A stretch of 64,000 nucleotides of DNA from RYN-230 sp963813975 (GCA_963813975.1 CAWFAP010000008.1:62001-126000), one strand, 5' to 3'. Counted from the stretch's first letter, positions 1-9,198 are shown. Program-made: numbers and translations. Notes: generated by a model not told the origin, from the sequence alone.

Positions 1-165
1 GCCTCCACCTACGCGGTGCGGCTACCAGGAGTGGCCGTCGTACCCGTGGTGAACACCTCACACCGCATCGAACACCTGATCTGGAGCCGACTGGGGCCGA
101 CGCCGGCAGCAAACGCCTTCATCGCCCGCGCATCAGGAGCCCTAAACACCGCACCCGCATCCTGA
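1..165 (+). CDS. C-terminal end of an unrecognised protein (partial)
   Basis: Frame 1 is open from the window edge to a TGA at 163-165, giving 54 residues that begin ASTYAVRLPGVAVVPVV and end LNTAPAS. The reading frame is well formed with biased GC third positions, so it is probably the tail of a real gene beginning upstream. I do not recognise the family from this tail. The next gene remnant lies 13 bp away on the other strand. Confidence 0.5.
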   Translation, partial: ASTYAVRLPGVAVVPVVNTSHRIEHLIWSRLGPTPAANAFIARASGALNTAPAS

Positions 166-178
166 CGCAGACCCCCGT

Positions 179-310
179 TTAGGCGTCAGGGATGAGTGTG
201 GTGATGCAGAACGGGTGGCCTGCGGGATCGACGAGGACGCGCCAACGGTCAGGTGAGGGTTGTTCGAGCGCTTTCGTCGCCCCGAGGGCCAGTGCAGCCT
301 GCATTTCTAC
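179..310 (-). pseudogene. 3' remnant of a VOC (glyoxalase-like) protein
   Basis: The minus strand encodes ALALGATKALEQPSPDRW followed by VLVDPAGHPFCI and a stop at 179-181. This is the usual C-terminal pattern of small VOC/Glyoxalase_6 proteins: a gene-end Asp-Pro-x-Gly turn and a Phe-Cys strand. Only about 40 residues are recognisable. Upstream the frame runs into the plus-strand MerR-like remnant, so the gene was truncated by recombination. Its function cannot be stated beyond the fold. Confidence 0.6.
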
Positions 311-1198
311 GACGGTGCCGGGGTTTGCAGCCGGCGATGGTCGATCCCGTTTCCGGATATCGCTTCTATCAGCCGAGCCAGGTAACCCGGGCACGGCTGG
401 TGGTGCATCTACGCCGGGTCGGGCTTGCACTGGACGACATCAGGACCGTGTTGGGCGACTCGGCTCACGCCGCATCGATCCTGGCCACTCACCTGCGCCG
501 ACTGGAAGCAGGCCTGGTTGATGCCCGTAGAGAGATCTCCATCGTTCATCAACTACTCGAGAACACGGAGATCACCATGACCCGCTGCACCCTGCCTGCC
601 GCCGAACTGAATCGAGCCCTGCGCAAGGTTCGGTACGCCATCAGTAGCGACCCAAACCAGCCGACGCTGAACGGGGTCTTCCTCGATAGCGAGCCCGGAC
701 GGCTACGCGTGGTGGCGACCGACCGGTACCGACTGGCCACCACCACGGTGCCTACGATGCAGCCGTGTGAGCTCCGTTGTCTGCTGCCCACGGCGGCGGT
801 CGATGAACTGCTGGCCGCTGATCAAACCGGTTCGCTTGACGTAGTCGTAGCCGACGGCACGATCACCCTGTCTGGCGGCAGCGGCACCGTCCGGGCTCAG
901 GTGCCTGACGCGGACTTCCCGCCCTACCGCAACTTGTTGGACCTCGGTCGCCGCGAAGTCCCCGTAGACGCAGCTGTATTGCGGGGGCGCACTCGACACG
1001 GATACGACGGAAAGTCTCGCCCGGGACGACGACGGTGCTGCCTACCAGTCAGTCGGCTCAGCGTCACCGCACGCGGAGTACAGGTCGGCGCGTCCGACGA
1101 TCCCGATGCACTGGTGATCGGGGTGAACCGCGCCTTCCTGCTGCAGGCGCTCGAGGCTGATGACCAACTGACCCTCGGCCTGGACGATCCGGCCCGGG
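296..1198 (+). pseudogene. MerR-type regulator fused to a DNA polymerase III beta-clamp-like region, broken
   Basis: The reading begins inside a MerR helix-turn-helix (FYDGAGV, then LQPAMVDPVSGYRFYQPSQV in another frame) and runs through the MerR helix VHLRRVGLALDDIRTVL. A linker leads into sliding-clamp (DnaN) domains: LPAAELNRALRKVRYAI, VFLDSEPGRLRVVATDRYRL, then VPDADFPPYRNLL. Actinobacteria are known to carry MerR/DnaN fusion regulators. Damage is visible: the first MerR residues are missing, about one base is lost near 325, a frame displacement spans about 985-1047 and then returns, and the third clamp domain is cut at about 1198, where IS110 sequence starts. Nothing functional is expected from it. 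Confidence 0.7.
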
Positions 1199-2069
1199 CC
1201 GCGCCTGGCTCGCCAGCCTGGACCTGCCGCCAGCCTCCCGCCAGATCATCAACGACGACCTGGCGCTGACCGGCGCCCTGGCCGGCCCGATCGCAGCCCT
1301 GGACGCCCAGGTCCGCCAGCGGGCTAAGACCGAACCGGGGGTCAGGGTGCTGACCCAGCTGCCGGGCGTGGACGTGTTCACCGCCCTGGTCATCCTGGCC
1401 GAGACCGGCGACATCACCCGCTTCGGCTCCGCGCGCAAGCTGGCCGCCTGGGCCGGGCTCACCCCTACCGTCCGCGGCTCCGACCGGACCGTCCGCCACG
1501 GCCGGATCTCCAAACAAGGCTCGGCCTGGCTTCGCTGGGCCCTGGGTCAGGCAGCCCAGACCGCCAAGCGCTCACCCGCATTCGCCCCCACCTACCAGGC
1601 CATCGCCACCCGGCGCGGCAAGCAGATCGCCACCACCGCGATCGCCCGCAAACTACTCACCCGCGCGTACCACCTGCTCACCGACGCCGGCATCACCGGC
1701 CCAGCCCTCAGCCCACCGCCACGCTTATCTACCCGGGAAGGGGCGCCACGCCCCGGGCGCGCTCGCAAAGTACATGAGCCAGGCACACCAGCCGCGCACG
1801 AGTTGCTGACTGAGCAGCCCGGTCCCGGATGTCACGGTCATGGCAGCCCGCCACCCCACGCCGGCGCCGCATGGGTGCATGTGAGACCACTCCGCCCACC
1901 ACGCACATCCAGGGAAACCACGCCCCCGAACACCCTTCCCCGGCCCCCGATTATCGGCCGCCGCTGCCCGGCCTCCAGCTCGTTCGTCCTCGCCGCTACG
2001 CGGCTGCGGGCGCTCCAGCCAGACCCCGGCCAACGCGGCAGCCACAACCACGCAGCCACCGGGGAATGA
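1199..2069 (+). pseudogene. IS110-family transposase, 3' fragment
   Basis: Frame 3 from 1203 encodes the C-terminal (transposase_20) half of an IS110-family enzyme: LTQLPGVDVFTALVILAETG, then KLAAWAGLTPTVRGSDRTV, then GRISKQGSAWLRWALGQAA. The N-terminal DEDD catalytic half is absent, so it cannot transpose. Family similarity fades at about 1710; the frame stays open to 2069 in Pro/Arg-rich sequence that does not look like transposase. The junction with the MerR/clamp remnant is at about 1198. It is not closely similar to the two complete IS110 genes downstream. Confidence 0.75.
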
Positions 2070-2233
2070 CCCGCGAATAAAGAACGCCCACGCCCGGTAA
2101 CCACACCCAGGTCACCAGGCCAGATCAGCCTGCCCCCTGAACAGAAAAGGCCCCATGGGTGCACTTTGCTGTACCCCTCTGTGCGCGTCGCCAGCGGATG
2201 GCGAATCGCCGGGAATGGTGTCAGCCTGATGGC
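1730..2233. other. Non-coding stretch downstream of the IS110 fragment
   Basis: No convincing gene is present on either strand. Open frames here are Pro/Arg-rich shadows typical of this GC content. The stretch between about 2060 and 2170 is less GC-rich and may include the right end of the truncated IS110, but no clear terminal repeat is visible. Confidence 0.4.
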
Positions 2234-2905
2234 ATGAGCTTTTTCGACTCGATCCCGCAGCCGCCGGCTTCTCCCGAGCCGGTGCGACGGCCCCGCCCCG
2301 CGTGGGAGCAGCCGGATGCGGTGATCCCCGGATCGGTCCCGGGTGAGCTGATGCTGATCCGCACCGGCCAGGCGGCGGTAGCGGTCAGCAGCATCCGCGC
2401 CTACCCTAACGGGTTTGAGTTCACCGCTCATGTCCGCGTGCGCGGCGGGGATGAGGACGAGCTGGTATGGCACGATCCCTTTGACCGCCACGGGCGGCGA
2501 GGGAGCCAGCCGCGCGGTGATGTGCTGCAGCTGGGTGTCCTGTACGCCGACGGGCGCCGTGCTGCGACCACAAGTCACTGGTGGCCCGATGAGGATGCTG
2601 ATCCCGGACGCTTGGTGCTGCAGCACGGCGGGAGCGGGGGCAACGCTCGGCGGTGGGATGGCCAGTTCTGGGTGCACCCGCTGCCGCCGGAGGGCCCGGT
2701 GACGTTCGTGGCGTCCTGGCAGGAGTATGGGGTAGCTGAGACCCACGCGGAACTGAACGGGTCAGCGATCCGTGAAGCCGCCGCGCGGGCGGTGATCTTG
2801 TGGCCCGAGGAGCCGGAGTCCGAGCCCGGCGGTGGCCATGCGTGGAGGAGCCAAAGGATCACCGCGCACGAGCCCGACCATCAGCCTCGGCCGGGCGTTC
2901 GCTGA
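2234..2905 (+). CDS. Hypothetical actinobacterial protein, probably 3'-truncated
   Basis: I prefer the ATG at 2234 (MSFFDSIPQPP) over the earlier in-frame ATG at 2159, because the upstream part has no family look. The product is about 223 residues with a Pro-rich start, then a mixed alpha/beta region containing SIRAYPNGFEFTAHVRVR and HWWPDEDADPGRLVLQHGG. Proteins of this type are common in Streptomyces-like genomes without known function. The last 15 or so residues overlap the IS30 remnant on the other strand, suggesting the original 3' end was replaced by the insertion. No membrane segment or signal peptide is seen. Confidence 0.6.
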   Translation: MSFFDSIPQPPASPEPVRRPRPAWEQPDAVIPGSVPGELMLIRTGQAAVAVSSIRAYPNGFEFTAHVRVRGGDEDELVWHDPFDRHGRRGSQPRGDVLQLGVLYADGRRAATTSHWWPDEDADPGRLVLQHGGSGGNARRWDGQFWVHPLPPEGPVTFVASWQEYGVAETHAELNGSAIREAAARAVILWPEEPESEPGGGHAWRSQRITAHEPDHQPRPGVR

Positions 2906-3563
2906 TCATCACCATGTCCTTGATATGGCCTGACCGGCCATCGCGGCCGCGGGGGCGGCGTTTAGCCCGGCCGGTGCGCAGGCACCGGGCCAGTTCCCGG
3001 CGCAACTCGCCGCGGCCCTGTACGAACAGCGCCTGGTAGATCGTCTCGTGGCTCACCCACATCATGGGATCGTGCGGGAACTCGATCTGCAACCGGGCCG
3101 AGATCTGGACCGGCGACCACCATTCGGCCAGCCACTGGCCGACCTGGGCGGCCAGCTCCGGGCAGGCCAGCTTGGGCGTCTTCGGGCGCCGCGCCTGCTC
3201 GCGGGCGCGCTGATGCGCCCGCCACGCCCGGTACTCGTTGCGGCCACCATTAGCGGCCACCTCCCGCGACACTGTCGAGACCGCCTTGCCCAGCCGGGCG
3301 GCGATCACGGTGAACGACTCCCCGCCGTGAAGCCCCAGGGTGATCTCCTCCCGGTCCGCCAGCGTCAGCCGCCCCGGCCCGGGCCCTGTCAGTGAAGCCG
3401 AACCTGACCAGCCTGGCGCAGAAGGCGCTGACACTGACGGATAAGGGCTGGCGGTAGTCTCAGCGCTCGAATCGGCCAGTCTGACCACCTGCTTGCAAAT
3501 TGCCTGGATCGTCCGAGTCGTACGGCTTGAGCTGGGCGGCCTAGCCGCCAGTGACCGTGGCAT
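2870..3563 (-). pseudogene. IS30-family transposase, 5' fragment
   Basis: The minus strand encodes a typical actinobacterial IS30 N-terminus: the linker SLTGPGPGRLTLADREEI, the HTH GKAVSTVSREVAANGG, then a second HTH region with WWSPVQISARLQIEFP and VSHETIYQALFVQGRG. Complete IS30 transposases run to about 350-400 residues with a DDE core; here the frame runs into foreign sequence at about 2870, after roughly 230 residues, so the whole catalytic core is missing. It is a dead fragment that appears to have cut the gene ending at 2905. Confidence 0.75.
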
Positions 3564-3569
3564 ACCGCC

Positions 3570-3827
3570 GGTGACCGGGGTTAATGACGCTCATTGATCC
3601 ACTGTTGGGGGTGCTGGTGTCCGTGAGGATGCTGGTGCAGGGCCGGTAGCCGCCGGGTCACTGCTACTGATGCTTGCCCTTCGAGGGCCAATAGGAGTGC
3701 GGCAGGACCCGGCGGCCCGGCGCTGTGACTGGCGATAGGGCCACGCGCTTCGAGCGCCTTGCAATGAGTGACCAGCACCAGCGCCTGCTTCCGGCGGACC
3801 TTCCGGATCGACGAGAGTGGTGCGGCT
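3570..3827 (+). ncRNA. IS110 left-end non-coding region, candidate bridge RNA
   Basis: About 258 bp without a gene lies directly upstream of a complete IS110-group transposase. In IS110-group elements the bridge (seek) RNA is encoded in the non-coding end 5' of the transposase. The stretch contains short complementary pieces that could fold (such as cgagggcc with ggcccggcg), but I did not derive a full structure or the guide loops. The call rests on position and established family biology. Confidence 0.35.
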
Positions 3828-5027
3828 ATGGCTGAGGGCGTTGTTGCGGGGATCGACTGGGCGTCAGAGCTCCATGTCGCGTGTGTGCTGGGCAGGGACG
3901 GCGCGGTAGCTGGCCGGTTCAGCTTCACTCACGACGCCGCCGCGATCAGGATCATGATCAGGCGGCTGCAGGCTGCGGGCGTGGCCGGGGTGGCGATTGA
4001 GCGCGGCGATGGCCCGGTGGTGGAAGAGCTGCTGGCGGCCGGACTGGCGGTGTTCGTGGTGCCGAGCCGGCAGATCAAGGGCCTGCGGACCCGGTATGGC
4101 TCGGCGGGAAACAAGGACGACCGCTTCGACGCCTACGTGCTCGCGGACACGCTGCGGACCGACGGGCACCGCTGGAAGCCCCTGCGGCCAGACACCGAGG
4201 CGACCCGTGCGCTGCGGGCCTTGTGCCGGTCCCGCAAGGACCTGGCCGGGACCAGGGTCCAGGTCCTGGCGCAGCTGTGCGCGAACCTGGACCTGGCGTT
4301 CCCCGGCGCGATCGGCCTGTTCACCAAGCCTGCCAGCGCGATCAGCCTGGCGTTCCTGCAGCGGTTCCCGACCTCGGTCAAGGCAGCGTGGCTGTCCCCG
4401 GCCCGCCTCGCCTCCTGGCTGCGGTCAGCCGGCTATACCGGCGGCGTCTCCGCCACGGTGCTGCACGCCCGGCTGACGGCCGCGGCGCCGGGACTGGCCG
4501 GCGCCGAGGGCGAGGCCCGCGGCCAGATCACCCTGGCGTTCGCAGGCATGACCGCCGCGCTGAACGAGCAGATCCGTGTCCTGGACGCGGAGATCGGCCG
4601 GCTCTTCGCCGCTCACCCCGACCAGCACATCTTCTCCAGCCTGCCCCGCTCCGGGATCATCCGCGCCGCGACCCTGCTGGCCGAGATCGGCGACTGCCGC
4701 CAGCGGTTCCCCACCGATGACGCACTGGCCGCGCTGGCCGGGGCGTGCCCGTCGACCCGGCAGTCGGGCAAGCGAAGCCAGGCCGTGTTCCGCTGGTCGT
4801 GCAGCAAGAAACTCCGCGCCGCCGTCATGGACTTCGCCAACGGCAGCCGCATGAGCGACCCCTGGGCCGCTGCGATTTATGCCGCCGCGACCGGCCGCGG
4901 CTGCCGGCATCCGCACGCCATCCGGATCCTGGCCCGCGCCTGGCTCCGCATCATCTGGCGCTGCTGGCAAGACGGCACCGCCTTCGATCCCGCCCTCCAC
5001 CGCGGCCGCCACGCCGCCGCCGCTTGA
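3828..5027 (+). mobile_element. IS110-family transposase (complete)
   Basis: The ATG at 3828 (MAEGVVAGIDWASELHVACV) gives 399 residues, the usual length. The N-terminal RuvC-like DEDD residues are visible: Asp in GIDWAS, Glu in AIERGDGP, and the Asp pair in NKDDRFDAYVLAD. The C-terminal half has the transposase_20 pattern (FSSLPRSGIIRAATLLAEIG, ALAALAGACPSTRQSGKRSQ) including the serine region IS110 recombinases use. A longer upstream in-frame ATG at 3768 is unlikely. The stop codon sits inside a 10-bp inverted repeat shared with the opposing transposase. The element looks intact, with its non-coding 5' end at 3570-3827. Confidence 0.85.
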
Positions 5028-5049
5028 CATAGGGCACTCCTATGTCAAG
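5023..5049. repeat. Palindrome shared by two convergent IS110 transposase ends
   Basis: CTTGACATAG (5023-5032) and CTATGTCAAG (5040-5049) are a perfect 10-bp inverted repeat around the loop GGCACTC. The TGA of the plus-strand transposase (5025-5027) and the TGA of the minus-strand one (5045-5047) each lie in one arm. It could be a bidirectional terminator or subterminal IS sequence where one element landed at the end of the other. Confidence 0.75.
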
Positions 5050-6112
5050 CCGCCTGGCGCAGAGCCCGGCCGTGGCTGTCTGCTGCGGGCTGGTCGTCGG
5101 TGAGGAGGGCGGCGAAGATGGTGTCGGACAGGCGGCGGCGCAGCAGCCGGAGAGCCTCGGTGCGGGTCTTGCCACGGGCCAGGGCCTTGTCGAGGTAGTC
5201 CTTGCCGGGGCCGATGCCGCGGGCCTGGGTGACGGCGATCATGTGCAAGGCGCAGTTCATCCGCCGGTTCCCGCCACGGTTGAGGCGGACCTTCCCGGCG
5301 GTGCTGCCGGACCAGACCGGGATCGGTGCGGTGCCGGTGAACCGGGCGAAGGCGTCTTTGGACCGGAACCGGCGGGCGCCCGCGGTCTCCCCGACGATTG
5401 CCGCGGCGCCGAGCACGCCGCAGCCCGGGACGGCCAGCAGCGCCGGTGCCAGGGCTGTCACCAGGGTGCGGAGCTCGCGCTCGAGCGCGTTGATCTGAAC
5501 GGTGAGTTCGCGGCAGCGGGTGACGAGCTCGGCGGCGATGCGGGCGACCACGCCATCGAAGACCGTCAGCCGCGCGGCCAGGTCGTCCAGGACGCAGTAA
5601 CGCCGCAGGCCGCGTGAGGGCACCTGGAGCCCGGGATCGAGTTCGTGCAGGTGCCAGCGCAGCCGGTTGCACAAGATGGTCCGCTCGGTGACCAGGTTGT
5701 GGCGGTGATCAGACAGCAGCTTGACCTCGCGGGCCGGGCCGTCCAGCCGGGCGGCCGGCAGGCCCGGCTCGCGCAGCGCGGCGTGCGCGACGGCCAGCGC
5801 GTCGATCGGATCAGACTTGCCCGGCTGCCGGCAGGCCCGCCGGGCCGTGGCCATCAGCTGGGCCGGCACCCGCACGACCGTGCAGCCGGCGGCCAGCAGG
5901 TCCCCTTCCAGGCGGCGGGTGACATGACGGCAGTCTTCCAGCGCGAACCGCGCACCCGGCCACCGTGACGCCCACTCCAGCGCCTGCAGGTGTCCCTCGC
6001 TTGTCGCCGCGACCGTCCGCTCGCCGAGCTTGCGGCCCACCTCGTCGACCGCGACCAGGGTGTGGCTGCGCTTGTGCGCATCCACGCCGATCACGACCTC
6101 GACCTCACCCAT
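5045..6112 (-). mobile_element. Second IS110-family transposase (complete)
   Basis: I chose the ATG at 6110-6112 (MGEVEVVIGVDAHKRSHTLV), preceded by AAGGGACGTGC; the longer upstream frame is Pro/Trp-rich and unlike the family. The product is 355 residues. DEDD residues: Asp in GVDAHKRSH, Glu in ALEDCRH, and Asp in GKSDPIDALAVA. The C-terminal domain follows: LLAVPGCGVLGAAAIVGETA, then KDAFARFTGTAPIPVWSGST. It is only distantly related to the neighbouring IS110 transposase, so these are two different elements, not a duplication. It converges on the plus-strand copy and looks intact. Confidence 0.85.
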
Positions 6113-6301
6113 GCACGTCCCTTTCCCACCCGGCCAGCTGCTGATCAGGCCGGGGCGGGGCGGGCACGCGTCAATCAGGCAGGAGCGCGCTCCTATCAAG
6201 CCACATCCCCACCCGGCCAGAACCCGGCGGGGCCGCACATCAGGACAAGCCACCAGCCGCAGGCCGGGGCAGCGAAAAAAAGAGCGAACCCCGCCGGGCA
6301 G
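6113..6301 (-). ncRNA. 5' non-coding end of the second IS110, candidate bridge RNA
   Basis: About 190 bp with no gene separates this transposase start from the IS3 remnant. By analogy with other IS110-group elements this is where a bridge RNA would be encoded, on the same strand as the transposase. No guide loops were identified, so this is a positional call only. Confidence 0.3.
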
Positions 6302-6315
6302 GTCATGATCATGAC
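6302..6315. repeat. 14-bp perfect palindrome
   Basis: GTCATGATCATGAC is fully self-complementary. It sits at the boundary between the second IS110 leader and the IS3 remnant and overlaps the old IS3 orfA stop region, so it may mark the insertion junction. Confidence 0.5.
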
Positions 6316-6604
6316 ATTGACGCGAAGAAAGCCGACGCCGCCTTGAGGATCTCGTTCGCCCGGGCGCAGCTCGCGCACCTCGGCGCGGAGCTTGCGCAGC
6401 TCAGCGGACTCCTCACTGCTCACCCCGGGCCGTTTCCCGTCATCGACTTCGGCCTGGCGGGCCCATTTGCGCAGCGTTTCCGCGCTGCCGATGCCCAGCT
6501 TCGCCCGCCACGGCGCGGATCGCCGGCCAGTCCGATGGGTAGTCCGGCCGCACCTCGGCGACCATCCGGATCGCCCGCTCACGCAGCTCCGGCGGATAGC
6601 TCAT
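6309..6604 (-). pseudogene. IS3-family OrfA (helix-turn-helix subunit), frameshifted remnant
   Basis: An ATG at 6602-6604 starts MSYPPELRERAIRMVAEV, the classical IS3 OrfA opening. KLGIGSAETLRKWARQAE follows in a second frame, and RANEILKAASAFFASMS in a third. Two single-base insertions therefore break the gene, one near 6490 and one C near 6372. No OrfB (DDE catalytic subunit) follows, because the second IS110 leader begins at once. The element is dead. Confidence 0.75.
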
Positions 6605-6754
6605 CCCACGTCCCACGACTCCATCTTCCTCTCACAAGATGGACCCTCCGGAAACCCCGGGGCGGTTCAGGCCGACCAACAGTGCCGCCCGCGGGTTCGC
6701 AGGGTTCGGGCACATCTGTTGCTGGGAGCGATGAGCCAGCGCCGTCTCGGCAGT

Positions 6755-6987
6755 CTTTCGGACGCCTCGCACACGGTCGTTGGGTCGTCCTCGTGCTCTA
6801 CGCCTTGGTCTTGCTGCTCTGGGTCGCCCTGGCCGCCACTGCCGTGTACCAGCAGGAGTGGGTCAACTTCGCCGGGTACACCTGCATCGCCGTTCTCTTC
6901 CTTGTTGTTCCAACCGGGGGGATGAGGCGGTTGAGCCGTATGCTAAGAAGCCGGACGCCGCCGAGTCCCCCCTCCAGTTCCGTCTGA
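6755..6987 (+). CDS. Small putative membrane protein, start uncertain
   Basis: Frame 1 encodes GRWVVLVLYALVLLLWVALA, a short loop with QQEWVNFAGYTC, then IAVLFLVVP and a basic C-terminus ending PSPPSSSV. Two hydrophobic segments separated by a polar turn suggest a two-pass membrane protein. There is no good in-frame start or ribosome site. An ATG at 6731 is in a different frame, so the 5' end may be frameshifted like its neighbours. No function is assigned. Confidence 0.35.
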
Positions 6988-7025
6988 ACCCATTCCATGG
7001 ATGGGCTCGAAGCACAACCTGGGGC

Positions 7026-7373
7026 TTACCCGCCGCTATCGCTGGCGTCTTGCGGATTGATCCCAACGGCAGCCCGGAACTTTGCCAGGCACGTCTCCAG
7101 CTTGGCCACGTTAGCGTCGCTCGCCCGAGTGGTGTTGAAGCGGATCGAGTGGACGACGTCGAGAGCTGGCAGGTTGCGGGGGACCGGGTCGGCCGTCACG
7201 TTCGGCACATGTGAGCACGCCGCCCGGATACGCAGCACCTGCGACACCGATGTGTCAGGCCTGAAGCTGACGTCTACCCACCGCTGGGACAGGACAGCAT
7301 CCATCTGCGCGTAGCCAGCCACTGCCAGCAGCGCCAGCCCCGCCGCAGCTGACCGGATCAGTGCCGTCGTCAC
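7026..7373 (-). CDS. Small membrane-anchored hypothetical protein
   Basis: I prefer the GTG at 7373 (VTTALIRSAAAGLALLAVAG), with GGAAGG about 12 bp upstream, over the TTG at 7403. The roughly 115-residue product has one N-terminal hydrophobic segment (residues 4-21) and then a soluble region with PDTSVSQVLRIRAACSHV and ANVAKLETCLAKFRAAVGI. The N-terminal segment may be a signal anchor, placing the rest outside the cell. The pattern of two Cys and spaced helices is reminiscent of small actinobacterial extracellular domains, but I do not recognise a family. Confidence 0.5.
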   Translation of the reverse strand: MTTALIRSAAAGLALLAVAGYAQMDAVLSQRWVDVSFRPDTSVSQVLRIRAACSHVPNVTADPVPRNLPALDVVHSIRFNTTRASDANVAKLETCLAKFRAAVGINPQDASDSGG

Positions 7374-7474
7374 CAAGTCGTCCCGCCTTCCTCGCAGGCG
7401 CAAATTCCTTGTGAGTGGTCGCCGTGTCTAGGGTAGGGACTGTCTGATTTTTCGTGGGTGGGGCGGTGATCGCT

Positions 7475-7740
7475 TCAGCTCAGGTTGATCCTGTCGCCGT
7501 AGTACATAGTCAGGGGGTTCAGGGCTGCTTTCCAGCCTGGTGTCCCGCCGGTCACGTTAGCCCGGTTCTTCGGCGGGGTGCGGATGACCAGGTAGAGGAC
7601 CTTCAGCGCGGCCTGCTCGTTCGGGAAATGGCCCCGCCGCCGGGTGGCCTGCCGGAACCGGGCGTTAGCGACTCGATCGCGTTGGTCGTATAGATCACCC
7701 CTTCTGACCTCGGGCGGGAAGGCCACACCCCGCGAACCCA
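7475..7740 (-). pseudogene. IS256/Mutator transposase, 3' fragment
   Basis: The minus strand encodes the hallmark end of Mutator transposases. FPPEVRR is in one frame, VIYTTNAIESL in the next, and FRQATRRRGHFPNEQAALKV then GWKAALNPLTMYYGDRI back in the first. One extra G before VIYTT and one missing A after ESL displace and then restore the frame. Only the last 85 residues or so of a roughly 400-residue enzyme remain, so the element is dead. Confidence 0.8.
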
Positions 7741-7929
7741 ATGCGCATCCTCCGGACGTCCGCCGGCCCCCGAGGTTGAAGGCCACCGAATACGCACCGG
7801 CTGAATATGTCAGCCTGCCAGTCTGGTACCCGCCGGGCAGGGCCGCGTGCTCGCCCAGGTTCACAGTGGGCTCTTTCCGTGAGGGCTGGCAGCCGTCGGC
7901 GCTGGGCACGCTTTCTGGCCGCAGACCGG

Positions 7930-8123
7930 GGCAGGCCGGGGGCGGACCTGGTCGCCGTCGTGCAGCAGCATGGCCAGGGTGCTGCCGTCATCTCAGGCCA
8001 AAGCGAGCTGCCCGAGCCGGGTGTCGCAGCCAGTGACGGTCCCCGCGGTACCCGGGATGAGGCGGGGTGGGCGGGTCGCCGGTGTGCACGAGCACGATGT
8101 GGTCACCCGCGCTGATAGGTCAT
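7930..8123 (-). pseudogene. DUF4314-type small protein, broken
   Basis: After a strong ribosome site (GGAAGGAGAGAACGTC) and ATG at 8121-8123, the sequence reads MTYQRG, then GDHIVLVHTGDPP in a second frame, then TRLIPGTAGTVTGCDTRLGQ in a third. This is the beta-barrel pattern of DUF4314. Two single-base insertions (a G after codon 5 and a C after PPT) and a Trp-to-stop change (LALA*DDG) interrupt it. The ribosome site remains perfect, which suggests recent decay. DUF4314 genes often accompany actinobacterial mobile elements. Confidence 0.65.
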
Positions 8124-8237
8124 GACGTTCTCTCCTTCCAGCCCGTGAAGGGCTCTGACCAGATGTAGCCGCGGGAGGCAAGGCGGCGGGCCGGGCGGGT
8201 CCTGCCTCGGGGGTCGGAGACCCCGCCCCCAGGCGGG

Positions 8238-8714
8238 TCAGGCGCTGTGCAGGGCGCGGGTGGCGGCGATGGCGGTGGTGGTGGCGGGGTCGGCCAGGGC
8301 GATGACGCGGGCGCCGGTCATGGGCTGGTTGCCGGGCTGGTCGGGGGCGAGCCAGAGGATGCCGCACCCGTCGGCGGCCAGGCGGATGATGCGGGCCTGC
8401 CCGTCGGCGTGCTGGGTGTCCTTGTACTGGCCGTCGGAAATGATGACCAGCAGCAGGGCGGCGCCGCGGTGAGCAGCCCGACGCCGTTGCCCGCCAGGCC
8501 AAGGCCTGCGGCCAGCTCAGCTACGTGCGCGGCCGGGTCCATGCGGGCGTACCCGGCCGGTACCTGCGCATTGAGCACCCACTCCCGCAGCCCGATCCCG
8601 CCGCCTGCTACACCGCTGGAAATCATCCGGCAACCCGGGCCGGGGACACCACAGCGCAACCGGCAGCAGCACCTCGTCCTGGCAATGCCAGCGCATCTCC
8701 ACGTGCATGGACAC
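8238..8714 (-). pseudogene. Chimera: CbiZ-like N-terminal part joined to a VWA-like C-terminal part
   Basis: From about 8714 the minus strand reads QDEVLLPVALWC, then after a frame change RMISSGVAGGGIG, REWVLNAQVPAGYARMDPAA and GLAGNGVGLLTAA. This matches the N-terminal pattern of adenosylcobinamide amidohydrolase (CbiZ, cobamide salvage). The CbiZ pattern then stops. In another frame LLVIISDGQYKDTQHADGQA and GCGILWLAPDQPG follow, resembling the last strands of a von Willebrand A domain, ending at a TGA at 8238-8240. A deletion appears to have fused the 5' part of one gene to the 3' end of another. Neither half can be functional. Confidence 0.55.
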
Positions 8715-9122
8715 CAGACATTACTACTGGCTGATTGCGCACAGCCCGGCCAGCGAAGCGGAGTGGCTACCCCTCCACCCGAACCCATGGTCACCTGCGG
8801 TCAGGCCACGCTCCTGAACCCGGCCCCGATCCGGCACCCCGGGCCGCCGACGTAAAGCCGGGTAAACGGAGCGATCTGCCGGGCAGCGTTGATGATCACG
8901 ATGCTGGGGCCAGCCTGTTCCGGGCCGGACCCGGATGCGGCACCCGGGCGCCGTCAGAGTGTTCAACGACTTGCCCCGACGATCTTGATTGCCCTGCCAT
9001 CACGGACCAGTCCGTGCCACTGATTGCCGCGGATCCACGCTCAGAACGACAGTCAGATGACGGTCAGACGATCTTCGAGGCCCTGTCAGCTTCTCCGGAA
9101 CCACACACTGACCTGCGGATTG
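8715..9122. other. Stretch without a recognisable gene
   Basis: Open frames here have no family features or ribosome sites. The stretch lies between the CbiZ/VWA remnant and the tRNA and may be further decayed coding sequence. Confidence 0.4.
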
Positions 9123-9198
9123 TGGAGCCCCCTTACGGAATCGAACCGTAGACCTTCTCCTTACCATGGAGACGCTCTGCCGACTGAGCTAAGGGGGC
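9123..9198 (-). tRNA. tRNA-Thr (anticodon GGT)
   Basis: On the minus strand the acceptor stem is GCCCCCT pairing with AGGGGGC. The D arm is GCTCAGTCGGCAGAGC. The anticodon arm is TCTCC, ATGGTAA, GGAGA with anticodon GGT. The T arm is TACGG TTCGATT CCGTA. The discriminator T is followed by an encoded CCA (9123-9125). All four stems pair perfectly. It marks the right edge of the mobile-element graveyard, and tRNA genes are common integration sites, although no duplicated tRNA 3' end was seen nearby. Confidence 0.95.

Noticed and set aside
9123..9198. tRNA as the attachment site of a genomic island
   Set aside because: No integrase gene and no repeated copy of the tRNA 3' end were found in the window.
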